Origin: Singulisphaera sp. GP187
Lineage (GTDB): Bacteria > Planctomycetota > Phycisphaerae > Phycisphaerales > SM1A02
Direction of reading: 5' to 3'
DNA: 64,000 nt
Assembly (NCBI GenBank): GCA_945862215.1
Contig: CAMAXY010000003.1
Location: 1 to 64,000 of the forward strand
Below the pieces are notes generated by a model that had not been told where the DNA came from, searched no databases, and worked only from the letters and a program-made list of their open reading frames with translations. Shown piece by piece: positions 33,906 through 43,486 of the stretch (its first letter is position 1; every line of letters starts with the position of its first letter). A program made the position numbers and the translations under genes.

Positions 33906-34544
33906 ATGAGCACTCCAGAACGAATCGCCCAATTTGAGAAGATGACCGCAGCAGACCCAACCAATGAAATGGCCCATTTCAGCTTGGGCAACGCATATCT
34001 CCAAGCAGGTCGGCACGCAGAAGCCGCAAAAAGTCTCGAGAAAGTCATCGAACTCAGCCCAGGAATGAGCAAGGCATATCAGTTATGCGGCCAGGCGATG
34101 ATCGGTGCCGGATGGGCAGACAAGTCAGTGGACATTCTCAACCGGGGATACACGGCCGCGGCCGAAAGAGGCGATCGAATGGTCGAGCAAGCGATCGGAC
34201 AATTGTTAGTCTCGATCGGTCGTACGCCGCCGACTGTCACGCGTGCTGTGAATGCAGCAGCAGAAGCACTTCGCTCATCCGGGACATTTGTATGTCGACG
34301 CACGGGGCGACCTGGAACACGGATGACATCGTCACCGATGCGCGGTCCAGTTGGCGATTGGATTTTCGAAAACATTTCAGCTGAGACATGGAAAGACTGG
34401 ATTGGTCAAGGAACCAAGGTCATCAATGAGATGCGCCTCGATTTTTCCCGTGATCGTGATCAGGAAATTTACGATCAACAAATGCGTGAATATCTTGGCA
34501 TCGACGAAGCAGTTGTCGCAAGTTTTCCAGTGAAGTCGAGTTGA
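33906..34544 (+). CDS. TPR protein fused to an Fe(II)-trafficking (YggX-like) domain
   Basis: A 212-residue protein. Residues about 20-100 hold TPR units (EMAHFSLGNAYLQAGRHAEA, then SLEKVIELSPGMSKAYQLCG). Residues 127-199 match YggX: TFVCRRTGRPGTRM with the conserved cysteine (Cys130), GDWIFENISAETWKDWIGQ, and TKVINEMRLDFSRDRDQEIY. E. coli YggX is a free protein of about 90 residues linked to iron delivery and protection of Fe-S clusters. The match is at the level of the family pattern W-x-x-W-x-x-x-x-x-x-L/V-I-N-E. It is divergent from pyrD across 28 bp. Confidence 0.85.
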   Translation: MSTPERIAQFEKMTAADPTNEMAHFSLGNAYLQAGRHAEAAKSLEKVIELSPGMSKAYQLCGQAMIGAGWADKSVDILNRGYTAAAERGDRMVEQAIGQLLVSIGRTPPTVTRAVNAAAEALRSSGTFVCRRTGRPGTRMTSSPMRGPVGDWIFENISAETWKDWIGQGTKVINEMRLDFSRDRDQEIYDQQMREYLGIDEAVVASFPVKSS

Positions 34545-34550
34545 CTTCTC

Positions 34551-34573
34551 TTGAGTCGCAAGTCTTGACTCAA
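34551..34573. terminator. Hairpin between convergent genes
   Basis: TTGAGTC (34551-34557) pairs perfectly with GACTCAA (34567-34573) across a 9-nt loop, between the 3' ends of the TPR-YggX gene and the PEP-CTERM-like gene. An A-run follows on the + strand; a downstream T-run is absent on both strands, so it is a weak terminator candidate. Confidence 0.4.
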
Positions 34574-34578
34574 AAAAC

Positions 34579-35208
34579 TCAGCGTCGACGGCGACCAACA
34601 AGTCCGGCCAATCCAAGCAATCCAAGCGCACTTGGTGCTGGTACAGGAATACCGAAGTACAAGTTGTCAACCGCAGCAAAATTGACGCCAGCAGGATCTG
34701 GATAAACGGACACAGTCAAACTGGTGATAGCCAGCTGATTGGAAATGAAACCAGAGAAGCCACTCGTGGATGAGACATATTGCATCGAGGAAGAACCGTC
34801 TTCGAAAAAGATTCCAACAAGAGCTGGGATGACGTTGAAAGATGCATCGCGGGAGAAAAAGTTCCCGCCAACCGCATAGACTCCAGTGGCAAAAGTAAAG
34901 ACCAAATTCTCGTCTGCACCGTTGGTCGACAACCAACCAGAATTGGCGACGATATTCGTTGGATTTGGAACATAACTGACTGCTTCTGCACTCCACTCAA
35001 TTGGTCCCGTGGTTCCCACCAAGGGGTTTGAATACGAACCGCTGTATGCGCTGAAATTCTCAGTTATGACCGACAGCGGTTGAGACAAAATTCCATTAGT
35101 TACAGAAAACTGCCATGCGTCATACTGCTGAAAAGTAGCGATCGCTGCGCTTGCAGATGATGAAATAAATGCAGAAATTGCAACAGTGAGGACGAGAATT
35201 GATTTCAT
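34579..35208 (-). CDS. Exported protein with PEP-CTERM-like sorting tail
   Basis: A 209-residue protein. The ATG at 35208 gives a signal peptide (MKSILVLTVAISAFISSSAS, cut near ASA). The body is beta-rich and Ser/Asn-rich (for example SGWLSTNGADENLVFTFATG). The last 22 residues have the tripartite plan VPAPSA, hydrophobic LGLLGLAGLVG, then RRRR, the PEP-CTERM-type signal in the form common in planctomycetes. Such tails are read by an exosortase, not seen in this window. The protein is likely surface or matrix bound. Confidence 0.82.
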   Translation of the reverse strand: MKSILVLTVAISAFISSSASAAIATFQQYDAWQFSVTNGILSQPLSVITENFSAYSGSYSNPLVGTTGPIEWSAEAVSYVPNPTNIVANSGWLSTNGADENLVFTFATGVYAVGGNFFSRDASFNVIPALVGIFFEDGSSSMQYVSSTSGFSGFISNQLAITSLTVSVYPDPAGVNFAAVDNLYFGIPVPAPSALGLLGLAGLVGRRRR

Positions 35209-35726
35209 TCGGTTTAGTTTCTGTAAAAAAGGGACAAATAGGAAACAAACACACAATTACCTTTAATCTTTTCAGCTGTAGGAAACTGGAAGATCTTCAG
35301 TGATTGTGTTAACAATAGCCCAGCTGCACGAAAATGCAAATTCGGCTGACTTTAAATGCAACTTTTTCGTAAGCGCAAAATATGAATATTTCAAATGGTT
35401 TTTATGAAAAATTGCATTTGGACAGCTTTGATTTAATCGCTGGCGTCCTGGGTCAAAAATTCGGGTGGATATTGAAGGTGTGAGCGGATCGCATCCTCTG
35501 GAAGTGTCGCAGACTTCGCAATTCATCTTGCGACGACAGTTGGTGTTCAGTTCGATGTCGAGATTGAATTCTTACAACATGATTTAAAAAATCTGCATTT
35601 ATGAATGGGCAGCCCATGTGAGCATCTGAAGATTCCAAAGGATGCCTGAACAAGCGCAAGAAAGACAGGCGTGTTTGAAGAACCGCCTTATGCGATCATT
35701 AGGATGCAGAGAGAAGGGAATAACAA
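35209..35726. other. AT-rich gene-free region
   Basis: About 520 bp without a convincing gene. It includes the promoter side of the PEP-CTERM-like gene, the inverted repeat listed separately, and the leader of the coiled-coil gene at 35727. No RNA gene is recognised. Confidence 0.5.
35354..35419. repeat. Long-armed inverted repeat
   Basis: AAATGCAACTTTTTC (35354-35368) and GAAAAATTGCATTT (35406-35419) are inverted copies that differ by one extra base, with a 37-nt AT-rich loop. It lies in a gene-free stretch; role unknown. Confidence 0.5.
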
Positions 35727-36545
35727 ATGAAACGAATGTTTACTGTCTGGTTCGCGACCAGTTTCGCGGCCAGTTTCGCCACCTTAATTATGAGCTCAGT
35801 TGCGCCTGCTCTCTGTTCGCCCGTCGAAAATGAGGTTGCGGATTCTGCTGAGCAATTCGAAAAACTGGAGGAACGCGTTCGTGCACTCGAGGCGATTGTC
35901 CAGGCCCTTCAGAACGCCAAGGTGGATGCGACGGAGAAAGGCGCAATTGAATCGAAACCGCGACGAGAAGTTTCTGACGCAGACATCATCATTCAAGTGA
36001 CCTCATTTACGAAGGCATGTGTTGATCCAGCGTTGACTGCGATTGTTGCAGAAGTTGAAGCTCGATTGAAAGCAGATGAAACACTGCTGGCACTTGCGAA
36101 AGTTGCGGAAAAAAAACTGCTTGAACAAGCAGAGCGCTACGGCGAGCGATCGCAACAAAGTGGATCAACAAACAGCACTTCGGGTAGTCAATCCGCCAGC
36201 AACCGTACGCAAACTGTGCGCACATTGACCGATGACGAATATAAGCGGGCGATGGATCAAAATAAATCGCAGCGAAAAAAAATCAGTGGTGAAATCATTG
36301 AACTCTCGAATAAAGTGGAAAATGGTCGCAGACTCGCTGCGAACAAGCGCCGAAATGCCGCTCAGCAAGGTCAACGAATCGTCGGGGTTACAAGCACCGG
36401 CGCACGAATCATTGTCACAACAAGATCCAACTGCTCGAAGGTTCTTCATGCAGGCGTTGAAGTGAAACTGATCAATCCCCGAAGCATCGAGTGCGACGAA
36501 AATTCGACCGAATACGAAGCAGATCGTGTGGAAAGAACAAAGTAA
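35727..36545 (+). CDS. Exported coiled-coil protein, unknown function
   Basis: A 272-residue protein with a signal peptide (MKRMFTVWFATSFAASFATL, cut near CSP). A short coiled coil follows (FEKLEERVRALEAIVQALQ), then a helical stretch (VEARLKADETLLALAKVAEK), a Ser/Asn-rich linker, a second helical segment and a basic C-terminal part (GQRIVGVTSTGARIIVTTRS). I recognise no family. The ERVRALEAIVQ segment resembles the coiled coils of the exported repeat protein at 49173, so both may be structural. Confidence 0.65.
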   Translation: MKRMFTVWFATSFAASFATLIMSSVAPALCSPVENEVADSAEQFEKLEERVRALEAIVQALQNAKVDATEKGAIESKPRREVSDADIIIQVTSFTKACVDPALTAIVAEVEARLKADETLLALAKVAEKKLLEQAERYGERSQQSGSTNSTSGSQSASNRTQTVRTLTDDEYKRAMDQNKSQRKKISGEIIELSNKVENGRRLAANKRRNAAQQGQRIVGVTSTGARIIVTTRSNCSKVLHAGVEVKLINPRSIECDENSTEYEADRVERTK

Positions 36546-36556
36546 AAACGTACAAC

Positions 36557-38563
36557 TCACACACGTCGCAACCACACCCACCATTCCAAGAAGAGGACGG
36601 CGACGGCGCTCAATAAGAGCCACGGCCACGCAGAAGTTTCAACCGAAGCACCACCTTGAATTCCAGCGACGCGCTCCGTGGCGAATTTCACTTCCGCCGC
36701 AGCGTCCGCCCGACCTTCGATTCGAGCATTCATGTTGACGGCATACGCTTTCAATGTTGGACCACTTTGCCCATTTGGAACCGTCCAACTCATTCTGTAA
36801 ACTCCGCTTGTTCTCAGCGGTCCATACGAAATATTTGATGGATCCTGCACAGCAATTGGCATTGCAGTTCCATTTGGGATCAGCATCGAGACTTCCTTCG
36901 CACCAAGAGGCAGCCGAGCCTTTGCAACATCGCCAGGGGCGAGCGGTTCGTCGGCGACGGCGCTCCCACCAGCTGCCAACCATGAGATCGAATTGGCAAA
37001 GAAATTTACAAATCCTCGTTGAAATGGCCAATCACTTTCCATCGGATCGAAGGTGACATAAACAATTGTCAACGCGCCTCGATTCAAAGTCAAGATCATT
37101 GGACCCTCGCTCGATTCGACGATGACATCTGCATCGCCTCCTGCTGCAACAGCGGTCATCGAAGAGACGAAGATGTCATTGAGATTCACATACTGCAAGA
37201 GCGGATGTTCGTCACGAATGCTTTGCGCTGTTGCATTGTCCTTCGTGCCATACGGGGAAATCCCCGCGCTGATTGGCGTAGCATGAAAAATGAGATAACG
37301 ACCGCGCGCAAGATCGTCAGGCATCGCATCGTCCAGAACAATCACGTCGAAAGAATCTGGCGCCATAGGATCTTTTTTCAATGTGTCGTTCCACTCGCTC
37401 AACGAGAAAAAATCGAGCGATTTCAACGACATTCCTTCAAGAATTGATCGCATCACGAATGCGCCTCGCCCGACAAGCGCCACTTTCAAAGCTTCTGGGG
37501 GCGCAGCAACAACGATCGCGCGATCATCTGCGAGAAGTGCATCATGCTTTGCAAAGCGCACTTCGACCAAGCCCCCTTTGGGCAAGGTCATCGAAGGGAA
37601 TACGACTTGTATCTCTCCTGGAACACGAATGCCAATCGTCTTGTCCTCTTGCGCTGCTGGAACTTCCACTGGCTTGGGAGTGACCGCACGCAATCGATCA
37701 TCGACGACGACTTCAAGATCCCCCGAAAAAATATCGCCACCCCAATTCACAACACGTGCATAGATCTGAACTTCATCTGGGCGATCTGGATTGCGCGATA
37801 CTGCAACGGCACCAATTCCTGCATTCGCAGTTGTGCTCTTTCCAATATTGTGAAAGAGAACTTGCTCACCGCCACGTAAAACAGAACGAGAGAGATCAGC
37901 GATTCGTCCGTCAGAAAAGAGTTCGTAAGAGGGCGCATCTGCAACGACCGTACTTGGCATATCCGGTTTTGTAATGGTGGAAAACGCTCGTGCAAGTTCA
38001 AAGGAATCACTGAGTGTCGTGCTCTCGTCGGTTGGTTCGATCGCCTTGATCACTGCGATCGCTTGTGCAGCATTGTCAGTGAAAGGACAAAGAATCTGGG
38101 CATCCTTGGCGAATGCAATCACCATCACACTGGGTGCAGATCCCGAAAAAATTCCCCCGCTATTCAGCGCACGCACCCGATTCTCAGCAAGTTGCTTCGC
38201 CTCTTCAAGGCGAGATCGATCTCCTGGCGCATCATTGACATTCATCGAACCAGAACGATCAATCAAGAAAACGATTCGCTTGGCCTGAGAATCTCCCATT
38301 TCAATTTGCGGTTGGGCAATTGCGAAAGCAAGCAGCGCCAAGGCCAACAACTGCAGCAGAAGAAGAAGCGAAAGACGAAGGCGTTGAAAAGGAGCGTTGG
38401 CACGAAGATCCTGTGTCGCACGCTTCCACAGCATCGTGCTTGAAATAACTCTACGCGTTCTACGAAGCCGCAAAAAATAAAGCGCGACAAGCGGCGGGAT
38501 TGTCGAGAGTGCGACGATTGACGCTGCAAAGGGCGCAAGCCATGTCATGGCAAGAAAAATCAT
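36557..38563 (-). CDS. BatA-like membrane protein with VWA domain
   Basis: A 668-residue protein. The first 90 residues have the BatA N-terminal pair of membrane helices (PPLVALYFLRLRRTRRVISS, then LLLLLQLLALALLAFAI). A von Willebrand A domain follows with the metal site FLIDRSGSMNVND. The middle is a long soluble part, and the C-terminus ends with one helix (WPWLLLSAVAVLFLEWWVWL). It is the last gene of the MoxR/VWA run and overlaps the DUF58 gene by 4 nt. Related Bat systems act in the cell envelope, with links to stress tolerance; the role here is inferred only by family. Confidence 0.85.
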   Translation of the reverse strand: MIFLAMTWLAPFAASIVALSTIPPLVALYFLRLRRTRRVISSTMLWKRATQDLRANAPFQRLRLSLLLLLQLLALALLAFAIAQPQIEMGDSQAKRIVFLIDRSGSMNVNDAPGDRSRLEEAKQLAENRVRALNSGGIFSGSAPSVMVIAFAKDAQILCPFTDNAAQAIAVIKAIEPTDESTTLSDSFELARAFSTITKPDMPSTVVADAPSYELFSDGRIADLSRSVLRGGEQVLFHNIGKSTTANAGIGAVAVSRNPDRPDEVQIYARVVNWGGDIFSGDLEVVVDDRLRAVTPKPVEVPAAQEDKTIGIRVPGEIQVVFPSMTLPKGGLVEVRFAKHDALLADDRAIVVAAPPEALKVALVGRGAFVMRSILEGMSLKSLDFFSLSEWNDTLKKDPMAPDSFDVIVLDDAMPDDLARGRYLIFHATPISAGISPYGTKDNATAQSIRDEHPLLQYVNLNDIFVSSMTAVAAGGDADVIVESSEGPMILTLNRGALTIVYVTFDPMESDWPFQRGFVNFFANSISWLAAGGSAVADEPLAPGDVAKARLPLGAKEVSMLIPNGTAMPIAVQDPSNISYGPLRTSGVYRMSWTVPNGQSGPTLKAYAVNMNARIEGRADAAAEVKFATERVAGIQGGASVETSAWPWLLLSAVAVLFLEWWVWLRRV

Positions 38564-39465
38564 GCCAGCAACCCTCGCCTACGTAAATAATCCAGAAGCA
38601 GCGTGTCCATATCCAACGATGTCTCAACAACTTGATGCGTGATACTTCGGCGAACTGAAAAATCGCGCAATCCAGCCACATACGCCTCGAGTGATTTTCG
38701 GTACTGCGTCAAGACCGCAGTCGATGCTGTCACTTCTGTTTCCTTGTTTGTCTCGCTATCGATCAATCGCAGATCGCCTGCAAGTCCGTGGCGCGCGGGA
38801 TCCATTTCTTCTGGCGCAAGCAACTGAAGCGCGAAGACATCAAATCCTCGACCTGCAACATAGTTCAAACCTTTCTCATATCCATCTCGAAAGAGAAAGT
38901 CGCTGAGGACAATCAACACTCCACGCCCCTGCCCGCCAAGCGCAATTGTGCGCATTCCATCGGTAAATCCGCCGATTCCTTCGGGGGTTCGATCGAGAAG
39001 CCAACGACCCATTTCTCTTGTTCGCCGCCGACCTCGCATACTTGTCAATCGTTCGATCCGCTCTGAACCAAATCCAAAGAGGCTGACACGATTGTTGTTC
39101 ACCAGACCGATATAACCAAGCGCCATCGCCAGTCTGCGTGCATAATCAAATTTATTGGGATTCCCCCCATTCATTGACATGCTCATATCCAAAGCAATCA
39201 CCATCGAAAGATCTTCCTCTTCGAGAAAGAGTTTCAGAAAGAGACGATCGAGGCGCGCATAGATATTCCAATCGACAAAGCGCAAATCGTCGCCGTGGGA
39301 ATAATTGCGAAAGTCTGCAAATTCAACCGATTGACCTCGCCGACGACTGCGACGCTCGCCCTGAATCTTTCCCGCAAAAATTTTTCGACTGATGACATCC
39401 AATCGATCCAACCGAGCCATCAAACGGGAATCAAGCAAGTCATCAACTTTCAAAATTGGATTCAT
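38560..39465 (-). CDS. DUF58 protein of the MoxR operon
   Basis: A 301-residue soluble protein. The DUF58 signature is clear: RRRGQSVEFADFRNYSHGDD, then LRFVDWNIYARLDRLFLK, followed by a VWA-like core (VIALDMSMSMNGG). Such proteins accompany MoxR ATPases and VWA proteins and probably act as adaptor or substrate. It overlaps both neighbours by 4 nt. Confidence 0.9.
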   Translation of the reverse strand: MNPILKVDDLLDSRLMARLDRLDVISRKIFAGKIQGERRSRRRGQSVEFADFRNYSHGDDLRFVDWNIYARLDRLFLKLFLEEEDLSMVIALDMSMSMNGGNPNKFDYARRLAMALGYIGLVNNNRVSLFGFGSERIERLTSMRGRRRTREMGRWLLDRTPEGIGGFTDGMRTIALGGQGRGVLIVLSDFLFRDGYEKGLNYVAGRGFDVFALQLLAPEEMDPARHGLAGDLRLIDSETNKETEVTASTAVLTQYRKSLEAYVAGLRDFSVRRSITHQVVETSLDMDTLLLDYLRRRGLLA

Positions 39466-40508
39466 TCCTGAGCCTCCGCAGGGATCAAGCGCACGATCTC
39501 AGCAATGATTCCATCGCATGTCATGCCTGCAGCTTCTGCTTCGAAAGTTCGCGCGATACGATGGCGCAGTGCGGCAGATGCCAACGCGGCGATGTCTTGC
39601 GTGCTGACAGCGCAGCGACCAGCGAGCAAGGCTCTCACCTTTGCAGCCATGATCAAAGACTGTGCGCCACGCGGACTCGATCCAACCAAGATCATTCTTT
39701 CAAGATCCGCAACTCCCCACGTTCCGCCTGGATGCGTTGCAAGGACTAAACGCACTGCATAATCCTGCACATGAGGCGCGACCAAGACAAAGCGCACAAG
39801 TCGCTGTGCATAGGCAATTTCTTCTGCAGTCAGAACTGTCTTCGTTTGTGCTTCAGCAGCAACATTTCCGGTGGTTCGTTCAATTATTTTTGCCAGATCA
39901 TCTCGCTGCGCATAGTTGATGATCACCTTCAACAGAAAACGGTCAAGTTGCGCTTCTGGTAGCGGATATGTGCCTTCTTGCTCGATGGGATTCTGTGTTG
40001 CCAGAACGAGAAATGGTCGCTCAAGCTTTCGAGTTTCGCCGCCGACCGTGACGCAGCGCTCTTGCATTGCTTCGAGCAACGCAGATTGACTCTTCGGAGA
40101 AGCTCGATTGATTTCATCTGCAAGCAATATCTGAGCGAAGATCGGCCCTTGCCGAAATTGAAATTCGCGTTGACCCGTCGCTTGATCCTCGACGACGATC
40201 TGCGTGCCAAGAATGTCGGCAGGCATCAGATCGGGCGTGAATTGAATTCGCGAAAACTTCAGTCCAAGCGCTTGGCCAAGCGTGCGGACGAGCAATGTCT
40301 TTCCAAGTCCTGGAACGCCTTCAAGCAATACATGTCCGTCGGCAAAGAGTGCGATCAGAACTTGATCAACGACTTCACTCTGACCAACGAGCACGCGGCC
40401 AATCTCTTGCCGAAGTCGATCTGCGACAACGCGAAAATTTGCGCACGCCTCGCGAACCGCTACAACGGAATCTAAATTATTTGGCAAAGTGTTCGACGAA
40501 TGACTCAT
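39462..40508 (-). CDS. MoxR-family AAA+ ATPase
   Basis: A 348-residue ATPase. Walker A is EGVPGLGKTLLVRTL, Walker B with the MoxR context is LLADEINRASPKSQSALLEA, and the sensor region FLVLATQNPIEQEGTYPLPE is typical. MoxR proteins act as chaperone-like remodellers for VWA-containing complexes. The flanking VWA and DUF58 genes, each overlapping by 4 nt, make up the standard module. Confidence 0.95.
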   Translation of the reverse strand: MSHSSNTLPNNLDSVVAVREACANFRVVADRLRQEIGRVLVGQSEVVDQVLIALFADGHVLLEGVPGLGKTLLVRTLGQALGLKFSRIQFTPDLMPADILGTQIVVEDQATGQREFQFRQGPIFAQILLADEINRASPKSQSALLEAMQERCVTVGGETRKLERPFLVLATQNPIEQEGTYPLPEAQLDRFLLKVIINYAQRDDLAKIIERTTGNVAAEAQTKTVLTAEEIAYAQRLVRFVLVAPHVQDYAVRLVLATHPGGTWGVADLERMILVGSSPRGAQSLIMAAKVRALLAGRCAVSTQDIAALASAALRHRIARTFEAEAAGMTCDGIIAEIVRLIPAEAQE

Positions 40509-43486
40509 GTTCGCTTTTCTTCGTCACCTTGTTGTCGTTGTTGTTCTCGTTGTCCATCTTGAGCGCGCTTCTTTGCACGGCGCAACCTCTCCATAGGCGA
40601 TTCAGGATCTACATCCGATGATGGTGCGTTTAATGATCCACTTGCACTTTCACTTCCCCCAGCGACCGCTGGGTTCTTTGGAGAAAGCCGATCAATTTTC
40701 CTTGGAATTCCAGTTGTTTTCGCTGCAGGAGTATCGATTGCTGCATCGGATAAATCGACTTCCGTTCGTTGCCGAGCCTTTTTCCATGCCGCGACCATTT
40801 CGCCACCTGTTTCGCGTGCGCCTCCGAATGCTTGTTGTGCCATATCGCGAGCGGACTCCGAGTCAAACACCAATCGTCGCACCGCGACATCGATGACCAA
40901 CAATGCGGCGGCGATGATCGCCAGTATGTCCCAAATGCGGCGGACACTTTCAGGTTGTGAAAGACCTTTGCGCTCGAAGAGATCCGTTACGGCAAGTTCT
41001 CTCGAAGAAAGAACTCGGCCACCTGTTGCTTCAGCAATTTCGCGCATGAGCGCCGCATTGTCTCTGCTTGTTCTAAATTCACGGGGATATGCCATCGATA
41101 CCGCGCCTTGTATCGATCCAGCAGAGCGACTTCCATTCGCATCGATCAGACCGACGTCGACAAGATAAGACCCAGTATCGGATGTCGAGAACTTTCCGCG
41201 GTATCGACCTGGCGCAACCTGCTCCAGAGAAAGTGGCGCGATTGATCCGTCTGGGCGCACAACCTTTGCATCGGTTCTCATGAAATTCATAAGGCCAGAG
41301 TCGCCTCCAAGGGCTTCCAATTCGACCGTCGCCTCTTCGCCATCCATTGTGGTCTTGAGCGTGATATTTGATGGCGTGGCTGGACGCATCAACCAGCGAA
41401 CAGTTCGCTCCCACATCCCTTGGAACCCACCCCATGCTGGCCAAGCTCCACCCCATCGACCGCTCAAATCACTTGTAAATACAGCAGATTTTCCGAGGCC
41501 ATAATTCCAATATGCAAAGATGGGGTCGTTCCCTTCCGATGTTTTATTGAGAATTGGAATCTGCGCCAGCCCTTCGCGCGGAACTGTCAGAACATATCCC
41601 TTCACCATCGGAACCGCGACAAGCCCTTCAAGGGGTCCGCCAATCGACGGGCTGACAACAGGCTGAAAATCTCCTTCGACAATCAAGTTTCGAGAAACAA
41701 TCGACGCCTCCTTGATAAAAATCTTTGGAAGCAATTTCGGATTCGTCACATTATAAAAATTCCCGCCAGTGTATTCGGCAGTATTTTTCATACTCGTGAA
41801 ATGTTCAGCAGTTCCATGACCTCCAAGCATGATCGTGGTGATTGTGATCTTCGCCGCCCTGTATCCATCGAGCAATGCCTTCGATGGCGGAGAAGGATCG
41901 CCATCAGAAATTACAATCGCATGCTTCTGACCCGCCTTTACTTTGACGAGTCCATCCAGACCGACTGTCATAGATGCTTGAAAGTCTGGCATATCTCCGA
42001 TCGGCATCGATCTTGCAGCAGCAATCGCAGCAGCTTTATCTCCAGCAATTTGCATCGGAAAATACCATCCTGCACCATTCACGCCGCCAACTCCTCCAAA
42101 TCCAAAGACAACAATTCCAACATAATCCAGTCGTGAGAGCGTTTCGATCGAGCTGATGACGACTTGCTCGCTCCAATAATTTGCTTGCGGCATTTCGCAG
42201 GAATGCATGATGAGCGCAAGAGCGCCGCGCGGCAATTCTCGCGTTGCTGGAGGATCAAGTTTCACTGGCAAAGTCTTCGATGTTTCGCTATCGATCCATC
42301 CACCTGCACCGAAAGATTTATCCCCGCCAATCATCAATAATCCACCACCAAGATCGTGAACATATGCGTGGAGCATTCGATCCGTTTCATTATCGATCTC
42401 CGCCCGCGACATATTGACGAGCACGATGGAGTCATATCCAGCGAGAAATGCCATGCCTTCTGCGAGTCGATCTGGATTCACAACATCCACAGCAAGACCG
42501 CCACTCTTGAGAGCGCTGACGAGACCTCCACTTTCAAGCCCACCTTGGTCGACAATAAGAATGCGTCCTTCTCCAGATACAAAAACAGAAGCAGCCCCCT
42601 TCTTGTTCTCTGACACGCCATCTGCACTTGCAGCATCGGGTTCAAATACGGCCTCATATCGCTGCGCACCGCTGGAATCCAAACTCATTGGCACTTCAAA
42701 TGTATTGGGCCCAGGTTTGAGTTCAACAGCAAGTCCATCACCTTCACTCTTCGAATCGAGATCAACGGGCTTCCCATTTTCCTTTACATAAATCATCCCC
42801 GTCGCGCCACCTTGACTGCGAATAAATAATTTCAAGTCAGCAGTTTGCCCAATCCGCGCACGAGTCGGCGCACGAATTCCTTCGAAGATTGTTATTCCAG
42901 TCTTGTTGTATTCAATCGGAAAAACGTCAATGGGAATTCGATTTGCTTTCGCCAGCGCCGCAGCTTCGCGGAGGCTTCCAGAAGTTTCATTGCCATCGGA
43001 AACCAACAGCATTCGATTCATTGTGTCCGCAGGCATCAGCGCGAGTCCACGACGAACTCCAAGCGCGAGATTCGAGCCATCTAATTCACCGCCGTGACTA
43101 CCGAAGGAAATCTCTCCTCCGACAGATGGAATCTGTGCCACGATTGCATCACGGGCGACGGTCACAACTCCAATACGATCCTCTGAATATGTTGGATTCT
43201 TCGTTGCCTTCTGCAATTCTGTTTCTGCACGAGTCCGCAAGTCGCTTGGAATCGATCGGCTGACATCAGCGACAACAAGAACTGTCACACCCTCACCCTT
43301 GCGAACGATCGACGGCTGAGCAAGACTGAGCGCAAGCAATGTCAACAGAATGCTGCGCGTGATTGCACTCACCCATGTTCGCGTCGATCCAACGGCGTGA
43401 CGGCGATTCCAACTCATCCACCACATTGCCGGCAATATCAGCAGTATGAAGAATGCAATTGGGCGTTCAAATCCGATTGGGATCAT
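40505..43486 (-). CDS. Large membrane VWA / glutamine-amidotransferase-like protein
   Basis: A 993-residue protein. Two or three N-terminal membrane helices (IAFFILLILPAMWWMSW, SILLTLLALSLAQP) lead to a VWA domain with the site VVADVSRSIPSD. A class I glutamine-amidotransferase-like fold follows (LHAYVHDLGGGLLMIGGDKSF) without the catalytic cysteine in that loop, as usual for this protein type. A second VWA-like part contains HAIVISDGDPSPPS. One helix (IWDILAIIAAALLVIDVAV) precedes a charged tail. The start at 43486 overlaps the upstream stop as ATGA. It is the largest member of the Bat-like module; function not established. Confidence 0.85.
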   Translation of the reverse strand: MIPIGFERPIAFFILLILPAMWWMSWNRRHAVGSTRTWVSAITRSILLTLLALSLAQPSIVRKGEGVTVLVVADVSRSIPSDLRTRAETELQKATKNPTYSEDRIGVVTVARDAIVAQIPSVGGEISFGSHGGELDGSNLALGVRRGLALMPADTMNRMLLVSDGNETSGSLREAAALAKANRIPIDVFPIEYNKTGITIFEGIRAPTRARIGQTADLKLFIRSQGGATGMIYVKENGKPVDLDSKSEGDGLAVELKPGPNTFEVPMSLDSSGAQRYEAVFEPDAASADGVSENKKGAASVFVSGEGRILIVDQGGLESGGLVSALKSGGLAVDVVNPDRLAEGMAFLAGYDSIVLVNMSRAEIDNETDRMLHAYVHDLGGGLLMIGGDKSFGAGGWIDSETSKTLPVKLDPPATRELPRGALALIMHSCEMPQANYWSEQVVISSIETLSRLDYVGIVVFGFGGVGGVNGAGWYFPMQIAGDKAAAIAAARSMPIGDMPDFQASMTVGLDGLVKVKAGQKHAIVISDGDPSPPSKALLDGYRAAKITITTIMLGGHGTAEHFTSMKNTAEYTGGNFYNVTNPKLLPKIFIKEASIVSRNLIVEGDFQPVVSPSIGGPLEGLVAVPMVKGYVLTVPREGLAQIPILNKTSEGNDPIFAYWNYGLGKSAVFTSDLSGRWGGAWPAWGGFQGMWERTVRWLMRPATPSNITLKTTMDGEEATVELEALGGDSGLMNFMRTDAKVVRPDGSIAPLSLEQVAPGRYRGKFSTSDTGSYLVDVGLIDANGSRSAGSIQGAVSMAYPREFRTSRDNAALMREIAEATGGRVLSSRELAVTDLFERKGLSQPESVRRIWDILAIIAAALLVIDVAVRRLVFDSESARDMAQQAFGGARETGGEMVAAWKKARQRTEVDLSDAAIDTPAAKTTGIPRKIDRLSPKNPAVAGGSESASGSLNAPSSDVDPESPMERLRRAKKRAQDGQREQQRQQGDEEKRT

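Noticed and set aside
33878-34072. N-terminal extension of pyrD
   Set aside because: It overlaps the start of the divergent TPR-YggX gene and does not resemble dihydroorotate dehydrogenase.
34551-34573. Strong intrinsic terminator between the TPR-YggX and PEP-CTERM-like genes
   Set aside because: The stem is good but neither strand has a T-run after it. I keep it only as a weak candidate.
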